NCBI GenBank assembly: GCA_964599655.1 | Contig: CAZRGV010000072.1 | Coordinates: 1 to 30,967, forward strand | Direction: 5' to 3' | DNA from: CAZRGV01 sp964599655 | GTDB taxonomy: Bacteria > Planctomycetota > Planctomycetia > Isosphaerales > Isosphaeraceae | Length of the DNA stretch: 30,967 bases | Part shown: piece by piece, positions 1 through 7,492 of the stretch | Numbering within the stretch: position 1 is the stretch's first letter | How the letters are laid out: each line of letters opens with the position of its first letter | The notes under the pieces: model-generated | What the model saw: the letters and a program-made list of their open reading frames with translations, nothing else | The model's database searches: none | What the model was told of the DNA's origin: nothing | Program-made: the position numbers and the translations under genes

Positions 1-61
1 GCTCCCGTTGCGCCCCGAGAGAGCCCACGTTGCGTTCCTTGCGGCGTTGCGAGAGATTCGA

Positions 62-145
62 GCCTGACCATCGCGCCACGACAACTGGCTCAAGTATCAT
101 CGACGGTTCCTCGACCCACGACCCCTGGGGCCGGCGAACCCTTGA
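62..145 (+). pseudogene. C-terminal fossil of an esterase paralogue
   Basis: Read in the frame ending at the TGA at 143-145, this stretch gives A-*-PSRHDNWLKYHRRFLD..GPANP*. It aligns with the last 26 residues of the intact hydrolase downstream (AWPTLCETWLK..FLD..TPANP*). The DNA alignment (62-145 against 1121-1201) needs only one 3-base indel, and both copies end in the same PANP-stop. The Trp codon TGG at 1124 is replaced by TGA at 65-67, so this copy cannot encode the full C-terminus. Left of position 62 no clear similarity remains. The simplest reading is the decayed end of a tandem duplicate whose body lies outside the window or is lost. A small recombination duplicate of the gene end is the alternative. 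Confidence 0.6.
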
Positions 146-172
146 TTTTTCGATGGCGCTGTGGACCATCTT
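62..172 (+). repeat. imperfect direct repeat, copy 1
   Basis: This copy pairs with 1121-1228. The match spans the esterase C-terminal codons and continues past the stop codon: 131-151 against 1187-1207 is 20 of 21 identical. A gapless weaker match follows, with CTG/TGTG-type bases and ACCAT-N-TT at the same distance. TTGATT and ACCAT are 17 bases apart in both copies. The repeat sits upstream of both the hydrolase and the peroxidase gene, so the shared non-coding part could carry a common regulatory element, although ACCAT is not a good sigma-70 -10 box. Confidence 0.7.
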
Positions 173-208
173 GGGATCGCGTGCGTCTTCTCAAACCAGG
201 CTGTCAAA

Positions 209-227
209 GGCTCCCGGCCAGGGAGCC
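209..227 (+). other. short perfect hairpin in hydrolase leader
   Basis: GGCTCCC (209-215), a GGCCA loop and GGGAGCC (221-227) form a 7-bp stem 17 bases before the hydrolase start codon. No T-run follows, so a classical terminator is unlikely. It may be the end of the upstream unit or a leader structure. Confidence 0.4.
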
Positions 228-244
228 CGCTTCGAGGTGTTTCC

Positions 245-1201
245 ATGCGTCGATTCGCGATTCTCGCGTGGCTCGGCCTGGCGTTCGTCCTGCCGGCTCG
301 CGCCGAGGACGAGCCCGCTGGCCCGAAAACCTATCCGCTCTGGCCCGAGGGGGCTCCCGCGGCCCAGGGAACGAACGCCGGCAACGACAACAATCCCGGC
401 GATATCCCGACGATCACCGTCTATCTTGCCCCGAAGGACAAGGCCACCGGCGCGTCGGTGGTGATCTGCCCGGGCGGCGGCTACGGCAATCTCGCCATCG
501 ACCACGAAGGGAGGCAGGTCGCCGAGTGGCTGAACTCCATCGGCGTCGCGGGCATCATCCTCAAGTATCGCCTTGGGCCAAAATATCATCATCCAGTGAT
601 GATTGAAGATGCCCAGCGCGCGATTCGGACCGTCCGGGCCCGAGCCGGGGAGTGGGGCCTCGACCCGCGCCGCGTGGCGATCCTTGGCTTCTCGGCCGGC
701 GGTCACCTGGCGTCGACCGCAGCGACCCACTTCGACGCCGGCAAGCCCGACGCCGACGATCCCATCGAGCGCCAGAGCTCTCGGCCCGACCGGGCGATCC
801 TCGTCTATCCGGTCATCGCCATCGCGACGGAATACGGTCACGGCGGCTCGAAGCGGAACTTGCTCGGCGAGAACCCGCCTGAAGAGCTGGTGCAGAGCCT
901 CTCCAACGAGCAGCAGGTGACCAAGGACACCCCGCCGACCTTCCTGGCCCACACCAACGAGGACAAGGGGGTTCCCGCCGAGAACAGCATCCTGTTCGTT
1001 CTCGCCCTGCGCAAGGCGGGCGTTCCGGTCGAGTTCCACCTCTTCGAAAAAGGGCCGCACGGCCTGGGCCTCGGCGGCGGTTCGGCTCGGTTCAAGATCG
1101 CGCCCGACCTGGCCTTCAAGGCCTGGCCGACGCTCTGCGAGACCTGGCTCAAGAATCAAGGGTTCCTCGACAAGGCGGCCACGACACCGGCCAACCCTTG
1201 A
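245..1201 (+). CDS. secreted alpha/beta hydrolase, esterase-like
   Basis: This 318-residue protein is a predicted exported carboxylic-ester hydrolase of the acetyl-xylan-esterase-like alpha/beta hydrolase group. The start at 245 gives a clean signal peptide (residues 1-20, cleavage after ARA); the longer in-frame start at 161 has no such logic. Visible motifs are the oxyanion segment CPGGGY (75-80), the nucleophile elbow GFSAGGH with Ser150, a likely acid Asp240 in HTNEDKG, and His272 in KGPHG. The set is a complete Ser-Asp-His triad. Planctomycetes carry many such enzymes for deacetylating plant or algal polysaccharides, so that substrate class is inferred. A decayed relative of its C-terminus lies at 62-145. 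Its stop codon lies inside the direct repeat that precedes the peroxidase gene. Confidence 0.88.
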   Translation: MRRFAILAWLGLAFVLPARAEDEPAGPKTYPLWPEGAPAAQGTNAGNDNNPGDIPTITVYLAPKDKATGASVVICPGGGYGNLAIDHEGRQVAEWLNSIGVAGIILKYRLGPKYHHPVMIEDAQRAIRTVRARAGEWGLDPRRVAILGFSAGGHLASTAATHFDAGKPDADDPIERQSSRPDRAILVYPVIAIATEYGHGGSKRNLLGENPPEELVQSLSNEQQVTKDTPPTFLAHTNEDKGVPAENSILFVLALRKAGVPVEFHLFEKGPHGLGLGGGSARFKIAPDLAFKAWPTLCETWLKNQGFLDKAATTPANP

Positions 1202-1228
1202 TTTTTCAACCACTGTGTGCACCATGTT
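1121..1228 (+). repeat. imperfect direct repeat, copy 2
   Basis: Second copy of the repeat at 62-172. It covers the last codons and stop of the hydrolase gene and the first 27 bases of the spacer before the peroxidase gene, including TTGATT (1198-1203) and ACCAT (1221-1225). Confidence 0.7.
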
Positions 1229-1282
1229 AAACACGGGCGTCCGACGGCGTCCACGACACACCTGATCGAGGAGTCCACTTCG

Positions 1283-1858
1283 ATGACGCGACGACTGTTG
1301 CTTCCCGCCCTCGTCCTGCTGGGGGCATCGGTTGCCCTCGCCGGCGAGGCCACCCAGAAGGCCAAATGCGTGCTCGACTACACCATGAAGAGCATCGATG
1401 GCAAGGACATCGACCTGTCGACCTACAAGGGCGACGTCCTCCTGGTCGTCAACGTCGCCAGCAAGTGCGGCTACACGCCGCAGTACGAGGGACTTCAGGC
1501 CCTCTACGAGAAGTACGGCGACAAGGGGTTCAAGGTCCTGGCCTTCCCGGCGAACGAGTTCGGCAAGCAGGAGCCGGGCACCGACTCGGAGATCAAGGCA
1601 TTCTGCACCAAGAACTACGGCGTGACCTTCCCCGTCTTCTCGAAGATCGTCGTCAAGGGGGAGGGGATCCACCCGCTCTACCAGTTCCTGACGAGCAAGG
1701 AGACCAACCCCAAGTTCGCGGGCGACATCCCCTGGAACTTCACCAAGTTCCTCGTGAACCGCAAGGGCGAGGTCATCGCTCGCTTCCAGCCGAAGGACGC
1801 GCCCGAGTCGGACACGGTGGTCAAGGCCATCGAAAACGCCCTGGCCGAAGGCAAGTAG
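1283..1858 (+). CDS. gpx: secreted glutathione peroxidase family protein
   Basis: This 191-residue thiol peroxidase of the GPx/PHGPx family reduces hydroperoxides, in bacteria usually with thioredoxin. The start at 1283 follows a GAGGAG ribosome site (1268-1273) and gives a signal peptide (1-20, cleavage after ALA), so it should act outside the cytoplasm. Peroxidatic Cys62 lies in NVASKCGYTPQY. The rest of the catalytic tetrad is present as Gln96 (GKQEPG), Trp151 and Asn152 (WNFTKF). Cys108 in KAFCTKNYG occupies the resolving-Cys position of yeast Gpx3, so this is a two-Cys type and not a selenoprotein. The usual FPCNQF reads FPANEF here, outside the tetrad. It follows the hydrolase by 81 bases on the same strand. 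Family assignment is firm; the electron donor is unknown. Confidence 0.93.
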   Translation: MTRRLLLPALVLLGASVALAGEATQKAKCVLDYTMKSIDGKDIDLSTYKGDVLLVVNVASKCGYTPQYEGLQALYEKYGDKGFKVLAFPANEFGKQEPGTDSEIKAFCTKNYGVTFPVFSKIVVKGEGIHPLYQFLTSKETNPKFAGDIPWNFTKFLVNRKGEVIARFQPKDAPESDTVVKAIENALAEGK

Positions 1859-1948
1859 TCCGCGATATCAACACATTTTCAATCTCTCCGAAAGGCACGG
1901 CCACGATGATGTGTCCGTGCTCCTCTCTGAGGAATTGATCAGAGGGGT

Positions 1949-1975
1949 CGCCCCGGTTGCTGGTCAACCGGGGCG
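1949..1975. terminator. hairpin between convergent genes
   Basis: CGCCCCGGTTG (1949-1959), a CTGGT loop and CAACCGGGGCG (1965-1975) form a perfect 11-bp stem. It lies between the convergent peroxidase and M48 genes. No T-run is seen on either side, so it may be a bidirectional transcription block or an mRNA 3' stabiliser. Confidence 0.55.
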
Positions 1976-2093
1976 GCGCGGCCGCGAGGGTTCGCGCCAT
2001 GGGCCACGGCCCGCGGGAGCCTTCTCCTCGCCCCGAGGTCGCGGTTCGCGAGCGACGTCAGCGACGCGATCCGGCCTCGGATGCGTGCCGGGC

Positions 2094-2972
2094 TTACGTC
2101 CAGTCGTCGTCCGTGCCGCCGTGCAGCGGACGGCCCATCGAGAGTCCTTCGCGGTCGGGGTAGTCACGCTGAAGGATCCGCGCGATCTCGTCGAACCGGG
2201 ACTGGGGCAGGGGGTGGGTCTGGAGGAATTCCGGGCCTCCGCCTCCGTTCGAGGCGGCCTTGAGAATCTTCATGACGCCGAGCATGGCCTCGGGATTGTA
2301 GCCGGCCTGGGTCATGTAGCGCAATCCATACGTATCCGACTCCGATTCATCATCCCGGCCGTACTTGAGCTGGAGCATCTTGTTGGCCAACATGGCGGCC
2401 ATGGCGGCGGTGCGTCCTCGTCCCTGGTTGTCGCTGGCCCCCACGGCCACCGCGGTCGTCAGCGACTCGCCGAGCTGCCCCTTGGCCATCTGCTCGGCGG
2501 CATGTCGATTGATCACATGACCCATCTCGTGCCCGAGCACGCCGGCCAGTTGCGCCTCGTTTTGCAGCATGTTGAAGAGCCCGAGCGTGATGAAGATCTG
2601 GCCGCCGGGAAGGGCGAAGGCGTTGACGGTCTTCGGATCGCGAAGCAGGTGGAACTCGAAATGGCCGTAGTAGGGGCTTTTTCGGGCGTCGCTCCGCTCC
2701 ACCAGGCGCCGGCCCACCTGCGAGACGATCCGGGCCCTCGGATCATCCGGATCCACCTCGCCTCCCATCTGCGAGGCCATCTCGGGCGCGGTCTCGAGCC
2801 CGAGGCGGATCTCCTGGCTCTCGGTCATCGCGACGTGCTGCGTCTTGCCCGTCGTCGGATTCACGCTGGTCTGAGACAAGTAGGTGACGATCCCACCAAT
2901 CGCGATCAGGACCGCGATGATCACGCGAGGATTGATCCTCAAGCCGCCACGACCCTGTCCGCCATAGGACAT
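2094..2972 (-). CDS. membrane-anchored M48 family metalloprotease
   Basis: This 292-residue zinc protease resembles the BepA/Oma1/LoiP branch of peptidase family M48. One membrane segment lies at about residues 16-32, placing the catalytic domain outside the cytoplasm with an N-terminal anchor. The HExxH motif is HEMGH (148-152). The third zinc ligand is probably Glu209 in DESESDTYG, followed by the conserved Asp213. NAFALPGG (117-124), typical of the active-site edge strand, is present, as is the late QTHPLPQSR segment. There is no TPR repeat, so it is shorter than BepA. A role in envelope protein quality control is inferred from the family. It is monocistronic here, converging with the peroxidase gene. 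Confidence 0.9.
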   Translation of the reverse strand: MSYGGQGRGGLRINPRVIIAVLIAIGGIVTYLSQTSVNPTTGKTQHVAMTESQEIRLGLETAPEMASQMGGEVDPDDPRARIVSQVGRRLVERSDARKSPYYGHFEFHLLRDPKTVNAFALPGGQIFITLGLFNMLQNEAQLAGVLGHEMGHVINRHAAEQMAKGQLGESLTTAVAVGASDNQGRGRTAAMAAMLANKMLQLKYGRDDESESDTYGLRYMTQAGYNPEAMLGVMKILKAASNGGGGPEFLQTHPLPQSRFDEIARILQRDYPDREGLSMGRPLHGGTDDDWT

Positions 2973-3668
2973 GAGAAACCCCCGATCGAATGACAGTGCC
3001 TCGATGCGTGCGGTCCTTCCGGCTCGAGTGACGAGGTTCGGTCGAGCGAGGACGCCGGTCCTTTATCGTAGTCGTGCGCGACGCGATCGGCCAAGTCGAT
3101 CGGTGGGATGGGCCGATCGAACCGATCTTGTCCCGGCATCGGCGAGAACCATGCGGTTTTCGTCCACCACTGCGAAATCGTCATTTTTTTTCTTGACCGA
3201 GCCATGAGGTCCTCGTAGCTTGAGGCTACTTTTCAACGACGATTTCTCGTCTCCGGCCGTTCCGTCGATGCGGACTCGCGAACATTTCACAAATCGGGGT
3301 TCCGCGCGCTCGTTCCTATGAAGCATCTGTCAATCATTTCTGGCAGGTGGCATTGCCGCAGGTCGCATGCGGAACGGGCCCGCTTGTGCGCTTCCAACCG
3401 CCTGCTCCCTCCCCCCTCCATCGCTCACACGTCAACACCTCCACCGACGTGTTTCTGAGTGTATTCGTATTCGATCTTGGACGACGCGCTGGCATGCTCT
3501 CACGCGGGGGGCGTGTGAGGCAACGATGACGTGGTGATGGCTTACGATCCCGTTCCTCGGAGGGCGATTCTCTCGGCGTTGCCGCGTGGATTGGCTCGAT
3601 CGGATGTCAATCGCGGAGTTCATCATGGGAGTCGACCGTTCCCGCATTTCGAGAAGGAGAAGTCCACC
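2973..3668. other. intergenic region before the prepilin gene
   Basis: These ~700 bases hold the divergent upstream regions of the M48 protease (minus) and the DUF1559 gene (plus). No coding frame with recognisable similarity was seen. It contains a T-rich run (3184-3192), a 5-bp hairpin GTAGC-TTGAG-GCTAC at 3215-3229 followed by TTTT (a weak plus-strand terminator candidate), and an imperfect 9-bp hairpin at 3497-3519 in the presumed leader of the DUF1559 gene. No convincing promoter hexamer pair was found. Confidence 0.4.
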
Positions 3669-4712
3669 ATGAGGCTGCCATTCCGTCGGGGATTCACACT
3701 GATCGAATTGTTGGTCGTCATTGCGATCATCGGCGTCCTGATCGCTCTGCTGCTGCCGGCGGTGCAGTCGGCTCGCGAGGCCGCCCGCCGGGCCCAGTGC
3801 AGCAACAACCTCAAGCAGATCGGCTTGGCGTTGCACAACTACCACTCGGCGAACGACGTCTTCCCGATCGGGCAGGGGAACGCGGCGTTCGGTATCGACG
3901 CGGGGGCCGGTCACGGCCCGAGCTCGCTGGTGTACTCGCTGGGGTACATGGAGCAGCAGCAGTTGTACAGCGCGTTCAACTTCAACATGGCGGCCGTTGT
4001 GGGCGCGTCGGCGATGTACACGCGCATCAACTCGACGGTGTTTCTGACTTCGGTGTCGCCGTTCCTCTGCCCGTCGGACTCAGGGATGCGCGTGTTCCCT
4101 TACGGCACGAATTACGGGGCCAGCATCGGTCCGCAGTACAACACCTATCCGCGTGTCATCACCTCGCGCGGGGTCGGCGTCGGGCTGTTCGCGTTCCGGG
4201 TGGCGTGGGGTGTTGCCGATTGCCGGGATGGGACCAGCAACACGATCGCCTTCGGCGAGAAGTTGATCGGCGACAACGATATCGCGCAATGGAGCGGTGC
4301 CGAGACGTATAACTGCCAGCCGTGGCCCGGAAGCGATCCGCAGGGGTCGGGGGCGGACATGGTGATGCCGATCGGGATCGCGGTCCTGAAGACGTATATC
4401 CAGAGGTGCGACGCTCTGCGAGGACAGACGGCGCACCAGGACAATTCCAACGGCTCGTACTGGGCGGCCGGGCGGGTGACCCATGGCCCCATCATCAACG
4501 AGCTGCTGACACCAAACTCGCCGCATCAAGACTGTTACAATTACGCACAGCACACCGGCATGGAGACGGTCCGGAGCCGTCACCCGGGCGGTGCGAACGT
4601 GCTCTTTGCCGACGGGAGCGTGAAGTTCATCAAGAACAGCGTGAACCAGTTGACCTGGTGGCAACTGGGCACCAAGTCCGGTGGTGAGGCGATCTCGGCG
4701 TCCTCCTACTGA
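3669..4712 (+). CDS. DUF1559 prepilin-like (type II pseudopilin) protein
   Basis: This 347-residue protein is of the DUF1559 / H-X9-DG family, which is greatly expanded in planctomycetes. The start at 3669 is set by the AGAAGGAGA ribosome site (3652-3660) and by the prepilin leader directly after it. RRGFTLIELLVVIAIIG is a class III leader: prepilin peptidase would cut after Gly and methylate Phe. The following hydrophobic helix runs to ALLLPAVQSAREAARRAQC. The N-terminal core continues with NNLKQIGLALHNYH, and the C-terminal signature RHPGGANVLFADGSVKF is the family's H-X9-DG motif. The product is probably an envelope-anchored pseudopilin-like protein. The cellular role of the family is not established, and no secretion genes are adjacent. 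Confidence 0.93.
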   Translation: MRLPFRRGFTLIELLVVIAIIGVLIALLLPAVQSAREAARRAQCSNNLKQIGLALHNYHSANDVFPIGQGNAAFGIDAGAGHGPSSLVYSLGYMEQQQLYSAFNFNMAAVVGASAMYTRINSTVFLTSVSPFLCPSDSGMRVFPYGTNYGASIGPQYNTYPRVITSRGVGVGLFAFRVAWGVADCRDGTSNTIAFGEKLIGDNDIAQWSGAETYNCQPWPGSDPQGSGADMVMPIGIAVLKTYIQRCDALRGQTAHQDNSNGSYWAAGRVTHGPIINELLTPNSPHQDCYNYAQHTGMETVRSRHPGGANVLFADGSVKFIKNSVNQLTWWQLGTKSGGEAISASSY

Positions 4713-4740
4713 GTCCTGGCCGTCAGGCAAATCCGACGCG

Positions 4741-4779
4741 GAACCTCCGGGCTCGGACGGCGCGAAGGCCCGGGGGTTC
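4741..4779. terminator. 12-bp hairpin between convergent genes
   Basis: GAACCTCCGGGC (4741-4752) pairs with GCCCGGGGGTTC (4768-4779); the single mismatch is a G-U wobble in RNA. It lies 28 bases after the DUF1559 stop and about 100 bases beyond the end of the minus-strand Nudix gene, as expected for a shared terminator, although no U-tract follows. Confidence 0.55.
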
Positions 4780-4876
4780 GCCTGGGCTGTCGTCGCTTCG
4801 GGTGTGACCCAGAACGATCCCTGGCTGGTGGTCGATCGCGCTCATGCCCCCGTTCGCCCTGGGCGGCCTGGACCGG

Positions 4877-5506
4877 TCATTCCTCGCCGAGGAGGCAACG
4901 CCGCAGGGCGTCCGGCACGCCGGGAGGTCCCTGGACCTGGCCCCGGATGAGGGCCAGGGCCGAGGCTTGAATGGCTGCCGCGTGCGAGAGCTGAAGCTCA
5001 AGCTCGTGCCGCCAGAGCCGGTTGACCACGCCGACGAAGTCGTCGAGGAAAACCTCGATTTCCTCGGTCGGGTCCAGCTGTCGCTGGCCAGTGGCGCGCG
5101 CGCCGACGGCCAGATAGAGGCACGACAGGTTTGTCTGATTCGCCGGGTTGGCCAGGTGCTTGCCCAGGCAGAACATCGGACCCGCCTCGAACCCGGTTTC
5201 CTCGACGAGCTCCCGTCGCGCCGTGATCACGGGATCGGGGTCCGCGGGGTCCATCGTGCCGGAGGGCAGGCCAAGCATCACTCGCCCCGCGCCGTGGCGG
5301 TACTCCTGGATCAACACGACCTGGCCCTCATCCGTCAGGGCGACGACGTTGACCCATGTGGGATACTCCAGCACGTGATAGGGCGCGACGACGCGGCCCA
5401 AGGTGGTCACGCAGTGGTCGCTGCGGACCTTGAGCCAGCGGTCCTCGTACGTGACGCGGCTCTCGACGACTCGCCAGGGTTCAGGCATAGGTCGATCGGT
5501 TCCCAT
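4877..5506 (-). CDS. Nudix hydrolase, ADP-ribose pyrophosphatase-like
   Basis: This protein is about 209 residues with a Nudix fold of the ADP-sugar/ADP-ribose pyrophosphatase type, cleaving nucleoside diphosphates linked to another moiety. The N-terminal PWRVVESRVTYEDRWLKVR and WVNVVALTDEGQVVLIQEYRHG segments are typical of that branch. The Nudix box (about 83-106) ends in intact RRELVEETGF, but it has one extra residue between Gly83 and Arg98 and Asp in place of the first Glu. The start is uncertain. ATG at 5506 lies 7 bases after the aspS stop and is preferred. ATG at 5488 gives 203 residues. ATG at 5542 would overlap aspS by 29 bases. Close spacing suggests co-transcription with aspS. The substrate is unproven. 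Confidence 0.85.
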   Translation of the reverse strand: MGTDRPMPEPWRVVESRVTYEDRWLKVRSDHCVTTLGRVVAPYHVLEYPTWVNVVALTDEGQVVLIQEYRHGAGRVMLGLPSGTMDPADPDPVITARRELVEETGFEAGPMFCLGKHLANPANQTNLSCLYLAVGARATGQRQLDPTEEIEVFLDDFVGVVNRLWRHELELQLSHAAAIQASALALIRGQVQGPPGVPDALRRCLLGEE

Positions 5507-5513
5507 GCGGCGG

Positions 5514-7277
5514 TTACTCGGTGACGCGTACGTGCAGTTCACGGAGCTGCCGCGCGTCGACCGTTCCCGGCGCGCCGGTCATCAGGTCGGTCCCCTTGGC
5601 GGTCTTCGGGAAGGCGATGCAGTCCCGGATGTTGGTCAAACCGGCATAGAGCATCACCAGCCGGTCGAAGCCGAACGCGATGCCGCCGTGTGGCGGGGCT
5701 CCATAGCGCAAGGCACTGAGGAGGAAGCCGAACTTCTCCTCGGCCTGCTCCGGCGTCAGGCCCAGGTGGGCGAAGATCTTGGACTGGATGACCGGGTCGT
5801 GAACCCGGATGGTTCCGCCCGCGGCTTCCTCGCCGTTGATGACCAGGTCGTACGCCTGCGCCCGGACCCTGGCCGGGTCGCTGTCGAGCAACGGCAGGTC
5901 CTCGGGCAGGGGCATGGTAAACGGGTGGTGCTCGGCGACGTACCGCTTCTCCTCGTCGTCCCAGGCCAGCAGCGGGAACTTGACGATCCAGGAGTAGTGG
6001 AACGTTTTCGGGTCGTAGAGCTTGAGCTCCTGTCCCAGCCGGATTCGCAAGGACGAGAGGGCCTGACTGGTGACCGCCATCGAGTCGGCGACGATCAGGA
6101 TCAGGTCGCCCGGCTTGGCGTCGAACCGCTGTCGCAGACTCGCCTGGACCTCGGGCGAGAAGAACTTGGCGGTTGGCCCGGTGAAGGTTTCGGCCTCGAC
6201 CTTGAGCCAGACCAGCCCCTTGGCGCCGAAGACCTTGATCGACTCGGTCATCTCGTCGAGGTCCTTGCGGCTGTAGCGTTCTCCGCCCCCTGGAGCGCAG
6301 AGGCCCCGCACGCGACCGCCGGCATCGAGCGCCTGGTGGAAGACCTTGAACTCGGTCTGCCGGGCGAGGTCGGCGAGGTCCTTCAGCTCGACGCCGAACC
6401 GGTAATCGGGCCGATCGACGCCGAACCGCTCAACCGCCTCGTGGTAGTCGACGCGGGGCAGCGGGAGCGTCAGCTCTTCGCCGGTGAACTCCTTGGCAAT
6501 GGCGGCGACGAGCACCTCCATCGTGTTCAGCACGTCCTCGAACTCGACGAACGACATCTCGATATCGAGCTGGGTGAATTCCGGCTGGCGGTTGGCGCGA
6601 AGGTCCTCGTCGCGGAAGCAGCGGGCGATCTGGAAGTACCGGTCAAAACCGGCCACCATCAGGATCTGCTTATAGAGCTGCGGCGACTGCGGCAACGCGT
6701 AGAAGTGCCCGGCATGGACGCGGCTGGGGACGAGGAAGTCGCGAGCCCCTTCGGGCGTGCTCCGGCCGAGCATCGGTGTTTCGACCTCGACGAAGCCGAG
6801 GTCCGACATCGTGTTCCGCATGAGCTGGGCCATCCGATGCCGCAGCAGGAAGATCTCCTGCATCGGAGGGCGACGGAGGTCCAGGTAGCGATACGTGAGC
6901 CGCAGCTCCTCGTTGGGCTCGGTCAGGCCCGAGATCTCGAACGGAGGCGTCGGGGTGCGGTTGAAGACCTCGAGCGCGCTGACGCGGACCTCGATGGCGC
7001 CCGTTTTGAGCCTGGGGTTTTCCTTGCCGGGCAGCCGTCGCGTCACGGTCCCCTGGACCCCGATGACGTACTCGCTCCGAAGGTCGTGCGCGGCGGCCAT
7101 CAGGGCCTCGCCCGCGTCGGGCTCAAAGACGACCTGAGTGAGGCCATAGCGGTCGCGGAGGTCGATGAAGATCAGGCCGCCGTGGTCGCGACGGGTGTCG
7201 ACCCAGCCGTTGAGAATGACGGTCTGTCCCTCGTGCTCGACGGTCAGCGCGCCGCAGGTATGAGTCCGCTTCAACAT
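5514..7277 (-). CDS. aspS: aspartyl-tRNA synthetase, predicted non-discriminating
   Basis: This 587-residue protein is the full length for a bacterial class II AspRS with its GAD insertion. It charges tRNA with aspartate. The start at 7277 (MLKRTHTCG) matches the family start; the 32-residue in-frame extension does not. Visible parts are the OB anticodon-binding domain (about 1-110), TPEGARDFLVPSR, motif 2 around FRDEDLRANRQPEFTQ, and motif 3 HGGIAFGFDRL. The anticodon-domain determinants His32 (TRRDHGG) and Gly84 (RLPGKENP) align with the residues that mark non-discriminating AspRS in Pseudomonas aeruginosa. The E. coli discriminating enzyme has Leu at the first of these positions. It may therefore also make Asp-tRNA(Asn) for GatCAB. 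Motif 2 has Asn where the P. aeruginosa and E. coli enzymes have Asp (LRADRQ). Confidence 0.96.
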   Translation of the reverse strand: MLKRTHTCGALTVEHEGQTVILNGWVDTRRDHGGLIFIDLRDRYGLTQVVFEPDAGEALMAAAHDLRSEYVIGVQGTVTRRLPGKENPRLKTGAIEVRVSALEVFNRTPTPPFEISGLTEPNEELRLTYRYLDLRRPPMQEIFLLRHRMAQLMRNTMSDLGFVEVETPMLGRSTPEGARDFLVPSRVHAGHFYALPQSPQLYKQILMVAGFDRYFQIARCFRDEDLRANRQPEFTQLDIEMSFVEFEDVLNTMEVLVAAIAKEFTGEELTLPLPRVDYHEAVERFGVDRPDYRFGVELKDLADLARQTEFKVFHQALDAGGRVRGLCAPGGGERYSRKDLDEMTESIKVFGAKGLVWLKVEAETFTGPTAKFFSPEVQASLRQRFDAKPGDLILIVADSMAVTSQALSSLRIRLGQELKLYDPKTFHYSWIVKFPLLAWDDEEKRYVAEHHPFTMPLPEDLPLLDSDPARVRAQAYDLVINGEEAAGGTIRVHDPVIQSKIFAHLGLTPEQAEEKFGFLLSALRYGAPPHGGIAFGFDRLVMLYAGLTNIRDCIAFPKTAKGTDLMTGAPGTVDARQLRELHVRVTE

Positions 7278-7298
7278 GGGTGGTCTCGGGGCCTCGGG

Positions 7299-7315
7299 GC
7301 CCTGGTTTCCAGGGC
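7299..7315 (-). other. hairpin in the aspS leader
   Basis: GCCCTGG (7299-7305), a 3-base loop and CCAGGGC (7309-7315) make a perfect 7-bp stem that ends 21 bases before the aspS start on the minus strand. No T-box features (specifier loop, TGGNACC-like bulge) are recognisable, so this is only a structural note. Confidence 0.35.
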
Positions 7316-7492
7316 GCATCTCATGAACCGATCGTGGACGACGCAACGCAACCAAACGCGAATGGCGATTCACCTTATCCCGCGACGGGAGAAGGCGTCA
7401 AGCACTCCGAAGGACGGACACCGAAACCCCCCGGACGGTGATCGCGCCGGTGGCGTTTCCCAACTCGGCTCGAGGGGAAATCACGTCGGCCG

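Noticed and set aside
2973..3668. Possible tRNA or small RNA gene
   Set aside because: No T-loop (GGTTCGA-type) with a matching acceptor stem was found; only short hairpins are present.
7299..7315. T-box riboswitch before aspS
   Set aside because: Only one short hairpin is present; no specifier loop or antiterminator bulge is visible.
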